DNA of 64,000 bases from JAXLYE01 sp046351595 (lineage in GTDB: Bacteria > Myxococcota_A > Polyangia > Palsa-1104 > JAEUJZ01), in contig JAXLYE010000005.1 of assembly GCA_046351595.1 (NCBI GenBank), forward strand, positions 790,963 through 854,962, given 5' to 3'. Positions 17,591 through 29,155 of the stretch are shown here, in pieces (position 1 is the stretch's first letter; every line of letters begins with the position of its first letter). The translations under genes and the position numbers were made by a program. The notes under the pieces were generated by a model, which ran no database searches, was not told where the DNA came from, and worked only from the letters and a program-made list of their open reading frames with translations.

Positions 17591-19060
17591 ATGAGCCATC
17601 TTGGAAGCGGAGGGCTGCTGCATGTTGTCGCATTGGCGCGGTCGGGTCGCCTCTTGAAGTGGAAGCTAGCCCTGGGGGGGCTCGCCGCCGTGCTCACAAG
17701 CGGTGTGGTGCTCGCTGAGGAACCGCTGCCGAGGGGCCCCGCCTTGGCCGCGGGCAGCGCGGGGCCTCCGACGCAAACACCTTCGGGCCCCAAGGTGATC
17801 CCTGCGTTCCTGATGCAGAAGCAGGCGATCTTCAGGCCGAATCCTCACCTCCCAGATGACGTGAAGCGGGGCCTCACTGGGACGAGCGTCACCGGCTCCT
17901 ACAAGCTCTGCATCAGCCAGGACGGCTCCATCGGCAGCGTGGCGATCGTGCGGAGCATCCCGGGCGCAGACGACGCGATCATCGCGACCTTGCGTACCTG
18001 GCGCTACCAGCCCCAGCCCGAGCCCATCTGCTTCTTCCAGTTCTTGGAGTTCGTGATGGAAGAAGCGGCCCCCGCCGCCACTGCTGTGCGCCCCCTCATC
18101 AAGCCGGCTCCGGCCGTGCTCAGGCGGGAGAAGATCTTTGCGCCGGATCCGCACTTGCCCGATGCGCTCAAGGCGGCGCATCCCTGTTCCTATGTCGTAG
18201 GGTCCTACAGCCTCTGCGTCGCTCCAGACGGCCGCATCGACGCGATCGAGCCGCTGAACAGCATCCCGGAGGCCGATGGCGCGATCATGCAGACCCTGCG
18301 GCAATGGCGCTTCAATCCAATCCCGAGCCGCCAGTGCTTCACGCAGCACCTGGAGTTTCACATTGAAGGCTCCGGCGGCTGCCCGGCCGGCATCCCAGCC
18401 CTGTCCTTCCCCCTGCTCAGCGTCGAAGAAGCGCTCGCGGAGAAGACGAGCCAGAGCGACATGCCCACCCTGCCCGATGCGATGCGCGCTGCCCTCCTGT
18501 GCTCCAAGCTCTCGGCGGTCTACCGGGTCACCATCGGCAACACCGGCCGGGCCTGGGCCAAGCGTACCTTCGGCAGCAGCGCGGCAGAGGATGCGATCAT
18601 CCGCACGATCGAGCGCTGGAGCTTCGAGCGGCGCCCGCAGCCCGCGCTCTTCGACTACGCGGTCCGCCTGCGCATCCTCTGCGATGGAACCGAGGAGCGT
18701 CTCGGCGCGTCCGGTGAGGTGCTGAGCCGCTCGGCCCCGCTGAGGCGCCTGGTGACGGCCGATGTGATGCGCGCCGAGAAGCTCGCCGGCGACGAGCCGC
18801 AGCTCCCCAGCGAGGCCAGGTCGCTCCTGCGCCAAGGGCCGCTGCGCCCCTCCTACCTCGTGTGCATCGGGCGAGACGGCGCTCCGGACTCGATCGAGCC
18901 GATCGCGCCGCTCGCAGCCGGCGTCGCGGGCCCCGCGTCGGCACTCGCCGGGGTTGAGCAGCAGCTGATGGCGGCGCTGGCCCGCTGGCGCTTCAAGCCC
19001 CAGACGGAGCCGACCTGCTTCGCCCAGGAGCTCCGTTTCGCCGCATCCGAGAGCCGCTGA
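17591..19060 (+). CDS. Exported protein with four TonB-C-like repeats
   Basis: 489 aa with an N-terminal hydrophobic segment (KLALGGLAAVLTSGVVLAEE). Four repeats of about 100 residues follow, each with LP(D/S) near its start, a (S/V)YxLCI..DG strand, an I(P/x)xADxAI..TLRxWR(F/Y) helix and a closing CF.Q.L.F strand. This matches the TonB C-terminal fold (YxVxxDGxVxxVxVxxSSG...AxxxWRF). TonB itself has one copy; four copies without a Pro-rich spacer suggest a periplasmic binding protein rather than an energy transducer. The third repeat is the most divergent. No outer-membrane receptor is nearby. Confidence 0.75.
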   Translation: MSHLGSGGLLHVVALARSGRLLKWKLALGGLAAVLTSGVVLAEEPLPRGPALAAGSAGPPTQTPSGPKVIPAFLMQKQAIFRPNPHLPDDVKRGLTGTSVTGSYKLCISQDGSIGSVAIVRSIPGADDAIIATLRTWRYQPQPEPICFFQFLEFVMEEAAPAATAVRPLIKPAPAVLRREKIFAPDPHLPDALKAAHPCSYVVGSYSLCVAPDGRIDAIEPLNSIPEADGAIMQTLRQWRFNPIPSRQCFTQHLEFHIEGSGGCPAGIPALSFPLLSVEEALAEKTSQSDMPTLPDAMRAALLCSKLSAVYRVTIGNTGRAWAKRTFGSSAAEDAIIRTIERWSFERRPQPALFDYAVRLRILCDGTEERLGASGEVLSRSAPLRRLVTADVMRAEKLAGDEPQLPSEARSLLRQGPLRPSYLVCIGRDGAPDSIEPIAPLAAGVAGPASALAGVEQQLMAALARWRFKPQTEPTCFAQELRFAASESR

Positions 19061-19673
19061 CGCAGGTGCCAGCTCAGCGGGACCGACGTCTTGAGCCGCG
19101 CGGGTGAAGAGTCCGAGGCTCGCACAGACAACGAGCACGCCGTCATCTATCACCGCGAGTCGGATCTGCTCCTGCCCGAGCTCGATCACGACGAGGCCGC
19201 GCCTTGCGGATCACCTGCTGGCTCGCCCTGTACCGTATCTGGTCGCGACGATCGAAGAGGACGCTCTGCTGCCCCTGGCACGTCGAGCCGTTTTGAAGGC
19301 GGAAGAGCGACGCTACTCGCCCTGCTTCTTGCTCGCCTGGGTCAGGATGCTCCCGACGGGTATGCGGCCTGCTCCGCTAAGCCAGAGCCGCTCCATCTGC
19401 GCCCTGTGATCCTTTTCATCTGCGCAGAGGTCCTTTTCTATTCTTTGCAGAGCTGGCTCAAGGCCGCATTTCCTGCTCACCGAATCGGCTTCAGTCTGCC
19501 GGGGGGGCCTATCATCGTCTTGCTCCAGACCCGCGCATGCGGTACGACGACATCGTCGCGGTGTGTGCCTCTTCGGCCGCAGCAGCGACGGCGCCTTCGT
19601 CGCCAGCAGCCTGGCCGCCGACGGCTGGACCCAGCTGCCCACCTTCTGACCCACCCGCCCCTGAGGAGTAGCA
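19061..19673. other. Remnant region before the EEP gene
   Basis: No intact gene. A frame near 19200-19330 reads VPYLVATIEEDALLPLARRAVL and another at about 19566-19650 reads LFGRSSDGAFVASSLAADGWTQ before a stop; both look like the ends of lost genes. The second scrap ends just before the EEP gene and may have been acquired with it. Confidence 0.45.
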
Positions 19674-20696
19674 ATGCGTACACGATTCAACCCGACAAAG
19701 CGGCTCACGCCCGTCCTGGCCGTCAGTGCCCTGATGTTGGCGGGCCAGGCCATTACGCACACCCCGGCCGCGTCCGCGGCCGACAACAACACCAATGCCA
19801 ACTTCCTACAGGTCTACGTGAACAATGTCGAGAACCTGCAGGTACCCGGCGCCCATTGTCCCGGTGACTGGAAAGACCTCATCCACTACATGCGGTCTTA
19901 CGCGACCGCCCCGGACCTGTTCCTCGTGCAGCAGGTCTCCAACCGCGCCGAGCTCGACGTCCTCATCGGCCAGATGGAGGATTGGCTCCCCGGTGACTAC
20001 GACGGCGTCATGGCGGACCCGAGTCCAGCGCCGGGACGGTTCGGCTGCAACGGGGAGAAGGACCGGCAGACGAACGCAATCATCTGGCGCAAGGGTCGCC
20101 TCGATCTGATGGATACCGCGCGGTGGCAGTCCCTCGACGAGATCAACGAGAGCGGACGGTGCAACGAGAACACCCAGCCCCGCACCCTGAACATCCGCGC
20201 AAAGTTCCGGGACAAGCTCAACGACAAGCTGATCACGGTCGCCTCCGTCCACTGGCCGACGCTCCACTCCGGCGGCGGGGTCGACTGCGCCACGGAGAAC
20301 GCGAACAAGCTGGCCCAGGAGATGGACGGCTGGGACACCTCGCTGCGCATCTGGGGCGGCGACACGAACATCACCGAGCTGAACGAGAGCAACGACTGGC
20401 GCGCCTGGTACCAGCAGATGAACGGCGACCGGGGCGGCAGGCACGGATACCGCGACGCAATCTACGACCTGTGCAGCGCGGGCACCGATCCGCTCAAGCC
20501 CTGCCTGCACGACAATCCGACAATCGGCAGCGACAAGCGGATCGACTACCTGTTCGCCCGCAAGCCGAGCGGGATGCCGAACATGACCACCGCGCACACG
20601 GTGACCTTCAACGAGGCCGACGCTGCTAGCAACGACCCCAACCCCGGCCTCAACTACTCAGATCACCGTGCCGTCCGCGCCCGGATCTACTACTGA
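19674..20696 (+). CDS. Secreted endonuclease/exonuclease/phosphatase-family protein
   Basis: 340 aa. The signal peptide ends ...HTPAASA. The EEP fold is indicated by an early VYVNNVENL (metal-binding Asn), DLFLVQQVSN, NAIIWRKGRLDL, VASVHWPTLH, GGDTNI (the GDxN catalytic motif) and the terminal YSDHRAV (SDH catalytic His). The ATG has GAGGAG 6-11 nt upstream. The family covers nucleases, sphingomyelinases and inositol phosphatases; substrate cannot be read here. It is followed by a GH43 gene after 129 bp. The style of both proteins is reminiscent of actinobacterial secreted enzymes. Confidence 0.8.
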   Translation: MRTRFNPTKRLTPVLAVSALMLAGQAITHTPAASAADNNTNANFLQVYVNNVENLQVPGAHCPGDWKDLIHYMRSYATAPDLFLVQQVSNRAELDVLIGQMEDWLPGDYDGVMADPSPAPGRFGCNGEKDRQTNAIIWRKGRLDLMDTARWQSLDEINESGRCNENTQPRTLNIRAKFRDKLNDKLITVASVHWPTLHSGGGVDCATENANKLAQEMDGWDTSLRIWGGDTNITELNESNDWRAWYQQMNGDRGGRHGYRDAIYDLCSAGTDPLKPCLHDNPTIGSDKRIDYLFARKPSGMPNMTTAHTVTFNEADAASNDPNPGLNYSDHRAVRARIYY

Positions 20697-20825
20697 GGCC
20701 GGATCGCCCGCATCCTCCACCGAAAATACCAGGCCAACCCGGCTACGCGCCAAATCGCTCCGCAGACCTGCTCTACCCGTCGTTCCAGGAGCCATCCGTT
20801 CGTTGCCCAAAAGGAGCCGCACCAA

Positions 20826-21881
20826 ATGAAACCAAAGTCCTCCCTCGTCTGCCTCGCGCTCGTCCTCGTGCTCTCGCCCGCCGGCTTCATTGCGCCAGCT
20901 GCGACCGCGGCGACTTATAGCAACCCCGTTCTCGATCAGGATGGCGACCCCTACGTCCTGAAAAGCAGCGACGGCAAGTTCTACCTCTACCAGCCACACG
21001 AGCAGAGAGTCTACTGCCACAGCTCCAAGGACCTTGTCCACTGGGCCCCCGCCGGACCCCGTACGGATGGCGAGATCTACAACAATATCGGTCACGACGA
21101 CCCCAAGGACCCCAAGCACAAGGTCAAGGCGCTGTGGGCACCGGAGGTCCATGAGGTGAACGGCAAATACTACATGTATTACGTCAGCAGCATGACCGGC
21201 GGCGCCGACCCGGACCACACCGGCAACAAGGACATCCTCGTGGTCGAGGGCACGAGTCCGACGCAATTCGATCCCGACACCCGCAAGGTTCTGCTCGATG
21301 GCGACTACGCGTTCCTCGACCCGACCTTCTTCAAGGACGCCGACGGCAAGATGTTCCTCTTCTTCAAGTGGCGCGGCCACTCTGGCACCGGCTCGGAGAT
21401 CAAGGGCCGGCGCCTGGCGGACCCGAAAAACTTCTGGGACAGTACGGGCGGCACCGTGCTGCTAAACTCCGACCAGCTCGTCGACAAATTCGGCCCCGGT
21501 CAGATGGAGCATCCCTCCGTCGACGAGAAGAACGGCCACTATGTCCTCTTCTTCTCCTATGGTGACGGCAACGGGACGGGCGACGACGCGTATAAAGTCT
21601 TCTACGCGAAGGCCACGAATCCACTCGGGCCCTACACCCTCGCGGCCGAGAATCCCATCCTGTATTCCGGACAGAGTCCCGGCGTACGCACACCGGGCGC
21701 CACCTCGACCGTCCGCGATGGCGACAACAAGCTCTGGATGGTGTATCGCCAGAAGAAGGACCGCTCGGCCAAGCGCGACCTCGTCGTCTGCATCGACCGC
21801 TGTGTGATCACCGACGCCGGGAACGTGAACATCACTGCCACCCACGGCACGACCGAGACCGCACCCGTGCCCCTACCGTAA
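20826..21881 (+). CDS. Secreted GH43-type glycoside hydrolase
   Basis: 351 aa with a signal peptide (LVCLALVLVLSPAGFIAPAATA). Five-bladed propeller features of glycoside hydrolase family 43: QDGDPYVLKSSDGKFYLY with the catalytic-base Asp, ALWAPEVHEVNGKYYMYYV, FLDPTFFKDADGKMFLFF with the second Asp, GQMEHPSVDEKNGHYVLFFS with the acid Glu, and SPGVRTPGATSTV. AAAAGGAG lies ahead of the ATG. Likely acts on arabinan or xylan-type plant polysaccharides outside the cell. Pairs with the upstream EEP gene. Confidence 0.88.
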   Translation: MKPKSSLVCLALVLVLSPAGFIAPAATAATYSNPVLDQDGDPYVLKSSDGKFYLYQPHEQRVYCHSSKDLVHWAPAGPRTDGEIYNNIGHDDPKDPKHKVKALWAPEVHEVNGKYYMYYVSSMTGGADPDHTGNKDILVVEGTSPTQFDPDTRKVLLDGDYAFLDPTFFKDADGKMFLFFKWRGHSGTGSEIKGRRLADPKNFWDSTGGTVLLNSDQLVDKFGPGQMEHPSVDEKNGHYVLFFSYGDGNGTGDDAYKVFYAKATNPLGPYTLAAENPILYSGQSPGVRTPGATSTVRDGDNKLWMVYRQKKDRSAKRDLVVCIDRCVITDAGNVNITATHGTTETAPVPLP

Positions 21882-22565
21882 TCGCTCTGCTCGTGACCGC
21901 CGGAGCCTCTGTCCCGCGGCCTCACTGCGGTGATCGAGGATCCGCTTCGGAGCTTTGCTCCGGCTCACGCGGCCACGGTAATAGGGAACGCACGGTGCGT
22001 TCGAGTGTCGCGAGTCGGAGGGTTTGATCGTTGGCGATGCGATAGGGCCCAAGCCGATACCCTTCAGGGAACATCGACAAAGGGGATCTGTTGGCCTCGG
22101 GTAGGCGCAAGCAAGCTTGTTCTCTCGGACTGAAGTGCCGAGCGTCAGCAAGGAGCGCCCTCGATTCAATGAAACGCACGGACTGCCCAACCTCCGCGGG
22201 ACAGGTCGGCCGGCCGTTGCCACGCCGACGAGTTGCCCCGCAGTGGTCGGTCCCACGGTGAACCTGGCCCGACAGGCGGCCGATGGTGGCGCGGCAGGCG
22301 GTGATTGAAGTGGAGCGCGGGGCGAGTGAGGCACTGTGCCCAGCACGGACCGGGGCAGGGCGGCTCGATGTGTCGGCGACATGAACCCGAACGAGCGGCC
22401 CCCGGGGTTGAGGGTCGAAGTACGCCCGCGTCGAGGTGGTCACGGGGTTTCCTTCTGCTGCAATGCGCCGATCCGCGTGAGGAAGCGATCGAGCCTCACG
22501 ATCGCGGGTCGATTAAGAGCCCCTAATCCCGGCTCATGTTATGAGCCTCCACGAAGGGAGGCCCC
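21882..22565. other. Gene-poor stretch after the GH43 gene
   Basis: No gene I can support. Frames are open on the minus strand (to 22443) but they are short-motif, Arg/Pro-rich and overlap each other. A binding site AAGGGAGG at the right end belongs to the lipoprotein gene. Confidence 0.5.
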
Positions 22566-22901
22566 ATGAAAACCTGTAAGCTGTGGTTTCTGTCGTTCGC
22601 GTTGATGCTCGCCTACGGATGCGGCACGCCTGAGTTGGGGGACCAGGCTTCGGTCTTGGAATCCCAGGCCGAAGCGCTTGTGTCTGCCGAGAGTGCCGAA
22701 CGGGTCAACAACGATTCGACCGTCCAGACCTGTGGCGGCAAGTGCTGTCGCTTCCAGTGCGACAATGACCCGGACAACTTCTGGTGGTACTCACCGGTTC
22801 CCGTATGCGGCGCCTGCACCGAGCATGCGCAATCTTATTGTCGCTCGGTGCGCCATCGGGGGTTGCGTCGCGGCTCACCGCGCTGGGGTGCTTGCGGCTG
22901 A
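22566..22901 (+). CDS. Small Cys-rich lipoprotein, possibly truncated
   Basis: 111 aa. A lipoprotein signal with lipobox LAYGC is followed by a Glu/Ser-rich linker and a Cys-rich motif TCGGKCCRFQCDNDP...PVPVCGACTEHAQSYC. AAGGGAGG precedes the ATG. The last 20 residues (RSVRHRGLRRGSPRWGACG) look out of frame with the compact Cys domain, so the original 3' end may be lost. Attached to a membrane, probably the outer one. Confidence 0.6.
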   Translation: MKTCKLWFLSFALMLAYGCGTPELGDQASVLESQAEALVSAESAERVNNDSTVQTCGGKCCRFQCDNDPDNFWWYSPVPVCGACTEHAQSYCRSVRHRGLRRGSPRWGACG

Positions 22902-23844
22902 CTTTGCCGCCGGCAGCGGGGTCAGAGATTCTCCTGACCGCTGAGGTCTTCGGATCGTCGGTCAGTCCCGAAACATGATCGGACGCGATATCAAGCTGAT
23001 GTAGCAAGTCTTTAACGGCCCGCCTCTTCTTGCGCCTTAAGCGTCGCGATGATCTGTTCGACCGCCGAGAGTTCGGCCCGTGCAAGCACAGCCCAGTCGA
23101 CGGCGGGGGCGGAACGGGCTGCGGGAGCGGCGGCGCCTGAACGCTCCCGGCGTGCAGTGGGAGCGTCGACACCATGTCAGGCGACGCCGATACCTTCAGA
23201 CCTGTACGGTCATGGCACCAAGCGCAAGCGCTAGGGCTCGTCGCCTGGGCTCACGCTGGCGATTAACTTGACGCGATCCGCAGGTTCCGAGCGCGCGGGC
23301 CGAGCCAGCACCGCGAAGCGCATACGCAGGCCGCATCGTGGCCGGCTGACGCAACCTGATCGCGAGCCGGCGGTGCCGGCTGACGGCCCGTGCGCAGCTC
23401 GATGGACCACGCATGGACCCGCGTCCCTTACAGCCTCGGGGTCAAGGCTCCTTGCAGAATATGCGGCGCAGCAGAGGCGCAGCACATGCGTGGCGGCCCA
23501 TCTTCTCCAACGAGCACGAAGCGCTATCGCCTGTGCTCAGGCCCTACGGTAAGAGCATAGTACACTGGCTACGCATTGTTCAGTGATCCGTCGTCGGACA
23601 TCTAGATATGTGGGGTGCAAGGAGGCTCGTGGCTGCGGATGGAACGGCGGCGCCGACATCAGACGGCAGCTCCATCAATCGGGGGGCTGTGGTGAACGTG
23701 TTGGCGGCCAGCGCCCCTCATAGCGATTTGGTTGTGAAGTTGCCGCTCCGCACCTCGATCTGTTCTGCGACTCAGGTCCGAAGCTTCTCGGTGTCGATAC
23801 CCATGCGCTGCTGCGTAGCACGCCTGCCCACGCTGCGTCGAATG
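22902..23844. other. Gene-poor remnant region
   Basis: About 940 bp without an intact gene. One minus-strand stretch ending at 23012 reads VDWAVLARAELSAVEQII then ATLKAQEEAGR and a stop; it may be the C-terminal scrap of a lost gene, with an upstream TGA and no start. The rest shows only short Arg-rich frames. Confidence 0.45.
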
Positions 23845-24432
23845 CTACCGGGAGACAACCGCGCCGTTGACGAGGCAATAGGTTTGTTCGTCGGCCTCGA
23901 AGCAACTCTTGTTGGTGTAGGGCAACCAAACCACGGAGTTGTCCATAGGAAATGGTGGTGCTTGTTTCAGTTTGTGTCTCCCGCCTGGGACTAGTGCGCC
24001 TCGCACGCCGGGGCACTTGCCAAGCACACAGGTTAGTCCTTCGACCGAACCTGCGCTGGGAGGGCCGTCGTAGCCGACGTCATAGCCTTCGTTGCCAACC
24101 GCTATCTCACTGCACTCTGCTTCCTCGTGGCGTTTTTGCGAAAACTGCACCGCGGCATGGGCTGGGATAAAGAAGCATCGCACCCGCGCGGACACGCCGT
24201 TAGCGTCCTTCACCCAGAAGCACGCGGTTCGTTGTGTCCCGACATCGGCGAATGCGATCGGCTTGTCGGTGCCGTTGATCTTGGCCCCAGGGTACTTGGC
24301 AAACCACGCTTCAACTCGTTGGATGAACGCAGAGAGACGCGGCTTTGCCTGAGCGGGTTGCGCAGCATACGCGACGGACATCAATACAGCGGCGCTGATG
24401 GCGAGCTGTTTATTAAACATAGCAAAACGCAT
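23845..24432 (-). CDS. Exported protein of unknown function
   Basis: 195 aa (an in-frame second Met is four codons in). The signal peptide is FNKQLAISAAVLMSVAYAAQPAQA. The mature part has FIQRVEAWFAKYPGAKINGTD, three Cys (ACFW, RCFF, SCFEADEQTYC) and a Gly/Pro-rich centre. GC content is lower than in typical genes of the window. No recognised family. It reads away from the integrase. Confidence 0.6.
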   Translation of the reverse strand: MRFAMFNKQLAISAAVLMSVAYAAQPAQAKPRLSAFIQRVEAWFAKYPGAKINGTDKPIAFADVGTQRTACFWVKDANGVSARVRCFFIPAHAAVQFSQKRHEEAECSEIAVGNEGYDVGYDGPPSAGSVEGLTCVLGKCPGVRGALVPGGRHKLKQAPPFPMDNSVVWLPYTNKSCFEADEQTYCLVNGAVVSR

Positions 24433-24798
24433 AGTAAAAAATCAGGTGAATTGTCAAGGGCGCCTCCACGCGAGAAGTATCTTATGGATCCCTTCGTGCA
24501 TTCCTACAGTCTGACTACCGCATCGCACATCAGCCCAGGCTTGGCAACAAGGTCGTAGGTTTCGACGAACAGCAGTCCGCCGCAAGCATGGCGGACGCTG
24601 CGTTTAGGCGGCACACGAGGCAGCGAGCCGGCCCCGACTGAAGCGGCCCCTCCGCCGGGATGAATCGATGGCCTCTGCCACCAACCCCGAGAGAGTCATC
24701 GAGCCTGAGGCATTCAGCCTCGCCTCTGCCGACTACCCGTAGGTGCCTGTGCTATATGGCCCTTGCAAGCCGTTGCATCGCAGAGAGGACTTCCTGCG
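24433..24798. other. Integrase upstream region
   Basis: No gene seen. It holds the divergent promoters of the exported protein and the integrase. AT-rich at its left end (24430-24450), GC-rich to the right. Confidence 0.5.
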
Positions 24799-25998
24799 AT
24801 GCGAACCGAGAAGGCGATCGTTCTCGGCCCCTACGTCGAAGAGCACGGAGGCAGGCAGCGATACCGGCTCATCCTCAAGTCACTCGGGAGGCGCAAGTCT
24901 CTCTTCTACTCGACGCTGGCCGAGGCTGGACGTGCCAAGGCGCGGCTCGAAAAGGAGGCGTTCCGGCTCGACGAGAAGTCGATCGAGCAGATGATCAACG
25001 AGTACCACGACCACGTCGGAGAGTTTGAAGGCTACCGAGAGAGAACCCGGACCAAAGAGCGAGAGCGCCTCCTGCACTTCTTCGGGAGCAGAGCGAGCGA
25101 GATGCACCTGTCGGCGATTACAGAGCGAAAGGCCGAGGAGATGTACCGGAGCCACGCCCAGCGGCTCGGGTACACCACAAGCCGCCCTCTGTCTCCGACG
25201 ACGCACCGCGGCGATCTGCGCATCCTGAAGCGGTTCGGGGCCTGGGCACAAAAGGCCGGGCACGTCGGCAAGAATCCCTTTGCTCTCGTCGAGCCGATCG
25301 GGCGTGACCGGACCGGCAAGCCGCAGCTGCGCATGGACGAGCTGGATCGCTGGCTGCAGGTCGCCTGGGCCGATGTACAGGCGGGCGACCGCTCCGCGCT
25401 GGTGGCGATGCTGTGCTTGTGGCGCGGGCTGCGGGTCTCCGAGGTGCTGAACCGCGTCGTCCGCGACCTCGACGAGGACGGGTCCGTGCTCGTCATCGAG
25501 CGCGCCAAGACGCGGGCCGGCAACCGCCGCGTCGACATCCCCGAGTTCCTGCGGCCGTTCGTGAAGCGACTGTGCGATGGGCAGGCGCGGGATGCCTGGC
25601 TGATTCGGCAGGAGCAGGAGCCCAGCAAGCCGCGTCCCCAGCAGATCATCCACCGACGGGTGCGGTCGATCTGCCGACGGGCCAAGGTGCCGCTCATCTG
25701 CACCCACAGCCTGCGCGGCATGAACGCGACGCTGAAGCTGCAGGCGGGCGCCTCCGAGGACTATGTGGCCCGCAGCATCGGCCACACGTCCTTTGGCATC
25801 ACGCTTCGGCACTACGTGGATCCGACGGTCAAGGCGACACTGGATGCCCGGCGCGTGGATGCGGCCCTGGCTCGCGTCACCAGCGGGTCGGCTTCCACGG
25901 CGGGGCCGAAGGAATCTGTCCAGGCGCTGCTACGCTCGCTCTCGGCGGCCGAACGGGAGGCTCTCCTTCAGGCGCTGCTGGCCGAACACCGGCTGTAG
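24799..25998 (+). CDS. int: Tyrosine recombinase (phage-type integrase)
   Basis: 399 aa. The N-terminal half has an arm-binding-like segment and a SAM-like core-binding domain (ERERLLHFFGSRASEMHLSAITERKAEEMY). The catalytic domain carries the first Arg in LWRGLRVSEVLNR (about 212), HxxR in CTHSLRGMNATL (about 302-305), then the second His and nucleophilic Tyr in SIGHTSFGITLRHYVDPT (Tyr about 339). The gene ends 82 bp from the right direct repeat of the island, the usual place for an element-encoded integrase. No excisionase was recognised. It most likely catalyses integration at CTGTACGAG in kinase 1. Confidence 0.92.
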   Translation: MRTEKAIVLGPYVEEHGGRQRYRLILKSLGRRKSLFYSTLAEAGRAKARLEKEAFRLDEKSIEQMINEYHDHVGEFEGYRERTRTKERERLLHFFGSRASEMHLSAITERKAEEMYRSHAQRLGYTTSRPLSPTTHRGDLRILKRFGAWAQKAGHVGKNPFALVEPIGRDRTGKPQLRMDELDRWLQVAWADVQAGDRSALVAMLCLWRGLRVSEVLNRVVRDLDEDGSVLVIERAKTRAGNRRVDIPEFLRPFVKRLCDGQARDAWLIRQEQEPSKPRPQQIIHRRVRSICRRAKVPLICTHSLRGMNATLKLQAGASEDYVARSIGHTSFGITLRHYVDPTVKATLDARRVDAALARVTSGSASTAGPKESVQALLRSLSAAEREALLQALLAEHRL

Positions 25999-26002
25999 CA
26001 GA

Positions 26003-26034
26003 CGGTTCCAAGCCGTTCCCCAGCGGTTCCCCAA
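26003..26034 (+). promoter_or_regulatory. Candidate integrase arm sites, right end
   Basis: CGGTTCC, GCCGTTCCCCA (26012-26022) and GCGGTTCCCCAA (26023-26034) are near-direct repeats between the integrase stop and the right direct repeat. The inverted form TTGGGGAACGGC occurs at 3033-3044 at the other end. Proposed as integrase arm-type sites by position and repetition. Confidence 0.5.
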
Positions 26035-26080
26035 CGCCCTATGCGATGAGGCTCTCGACGGAAAATCTGGCCGTGTGAGT

Positions 26081-26089
26081 CTGTACGAG
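26081..26089 (+). repeat. Right direct repeat CTGTACGAG of the 23-kb island
   Basis: Identical to 2948-2956 and in the same codon phase (Leu-Tyr-Glu) of the kinase 1 continuation. Confidence 0.85.
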
Positions 26090-26836
26090 ATGCTGACCGC
26101 GGTGCGGCCGTTTGCGGGGCAGTCGACGCTCGCGCTCATCCAGCAGCACCTCGCGGTGCCGGCGCCGCCGATGCGGGAGCGCGCGCCCAGGGTGCGGGTT
26201 CCCGAGGACATGGAGGCGCTGGTCATGCGCCTGCTCGCCAAGCAGCCGGCGGACCGCTTCCAGAGCCCGGAGGAGCTCATCGAGGCCATCGACCGCATCG
26301 GCGCGGCGCACAGCCTGGCCTGGCCCGGCCGCTCCTCGCCGTCGCTGCCGTCGCTGTCGCGGTCCTCCGCGAGCCGGCCGCCGTCGTCGCCGGGCCTCTC
26401 GCTCGGGCAGCGGCTGGCGCAGGCGGGGGCGCTGCTCGGCCGGCCCTTCTCTTTTCTTCTGGGTCGGCTCCGGCCGCGGCCCAAGCCCAAGGATCGGCTC
26501 GGGCAGGCGCTCGACTCGGTGCGCCGGAGGCTGGGGTTTCCCGAGAAGCAGCGCGAGCGCCTCGTGCCGCGGTGGCTGCTCGGGGCGGGGATCGTGGTGC
26601 TGCTCGCGCTGGTGTCCGGAGCCCTGTGGTATGCGCTTGCGCGCAGCGTGCCGCAGGACCCGCGCGCCGCGCCGTCCCCGACGCGGGATACGGTGCCGGC
26701 GCGCGCCTCCCTGCGGCGCCTTGTCGCTCCCTCCGGAGGCGCTGCGCATCTCGCTCTGTCGCGCGCCTCCCTGCGCGACAAGAGACATGCCGTGCCGGTG
26801 CAGGCGCGCACGACTCCGCTCAGCCAGCCGGGCTGA
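26090..26836 (+). pseudogene. Ser/Thr protein kinase 1, 3' part
   Basis: Continues kinase 1 after residue 240: MLTAVRPFAGQSTLALIQQHL, then VRVPEDMEALVMRLLAKQPADRFQSPEELIEAID, which are kinase subdomains X-XI. A Ser/Arg-rich linker, a transmembrane helix (WLLGAGIVVLLALVSGALWYALA) and a short tail follow. No stop codon interrupts it before 26836. The frame is open back to 25763 only by chance within the island, and no start with a binding site is seen, so it is probably not translated on its own. Confidence 0.9.
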
Positions 26837-26890
26837 CCGCACCTTGGCCGGCGCGTGCGGCTCGCACCGAAGCGGGGAGGAGACTCCGGA

Positions 26891-29155
<2,265 letters not shown>

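Larger units (their letters stand above)
2957..26089. mobile_element. 23.1-kb integrative genomic island inside kinase 1
   Basis: The left edge is where the kinase reading frame stops matching its family (2956/2957); the right edge is where it resumes (26089/26090). The nine-base direct repeat CTGTACGAG flanks it, and a tyrosine recombinase gene ends 82 bp before the right copy, the usual arrangement for an integrative element. GTTCCCCAA-like words lie near both ends (2989-2997, 3033-3044 inverted, 26012-26034) and may be arm sites. Cargo includes an McrBC pair, a CHAT protein, a type I restriction remnant and secreted enzymes. No conjugation, replication or phage structural genes are seen, so it may be non-self-transmissible. 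Several remnants at its edges show it has accumulated decay. Confidence 0.85.

Noticed and set aside
21922..22443. 173-residue minus-strand open frame as a possible transposase remnant
   Set aside because: No DDE or other catalytic pattern could be followed in any frame, and no flanking inverted repeats were seen.
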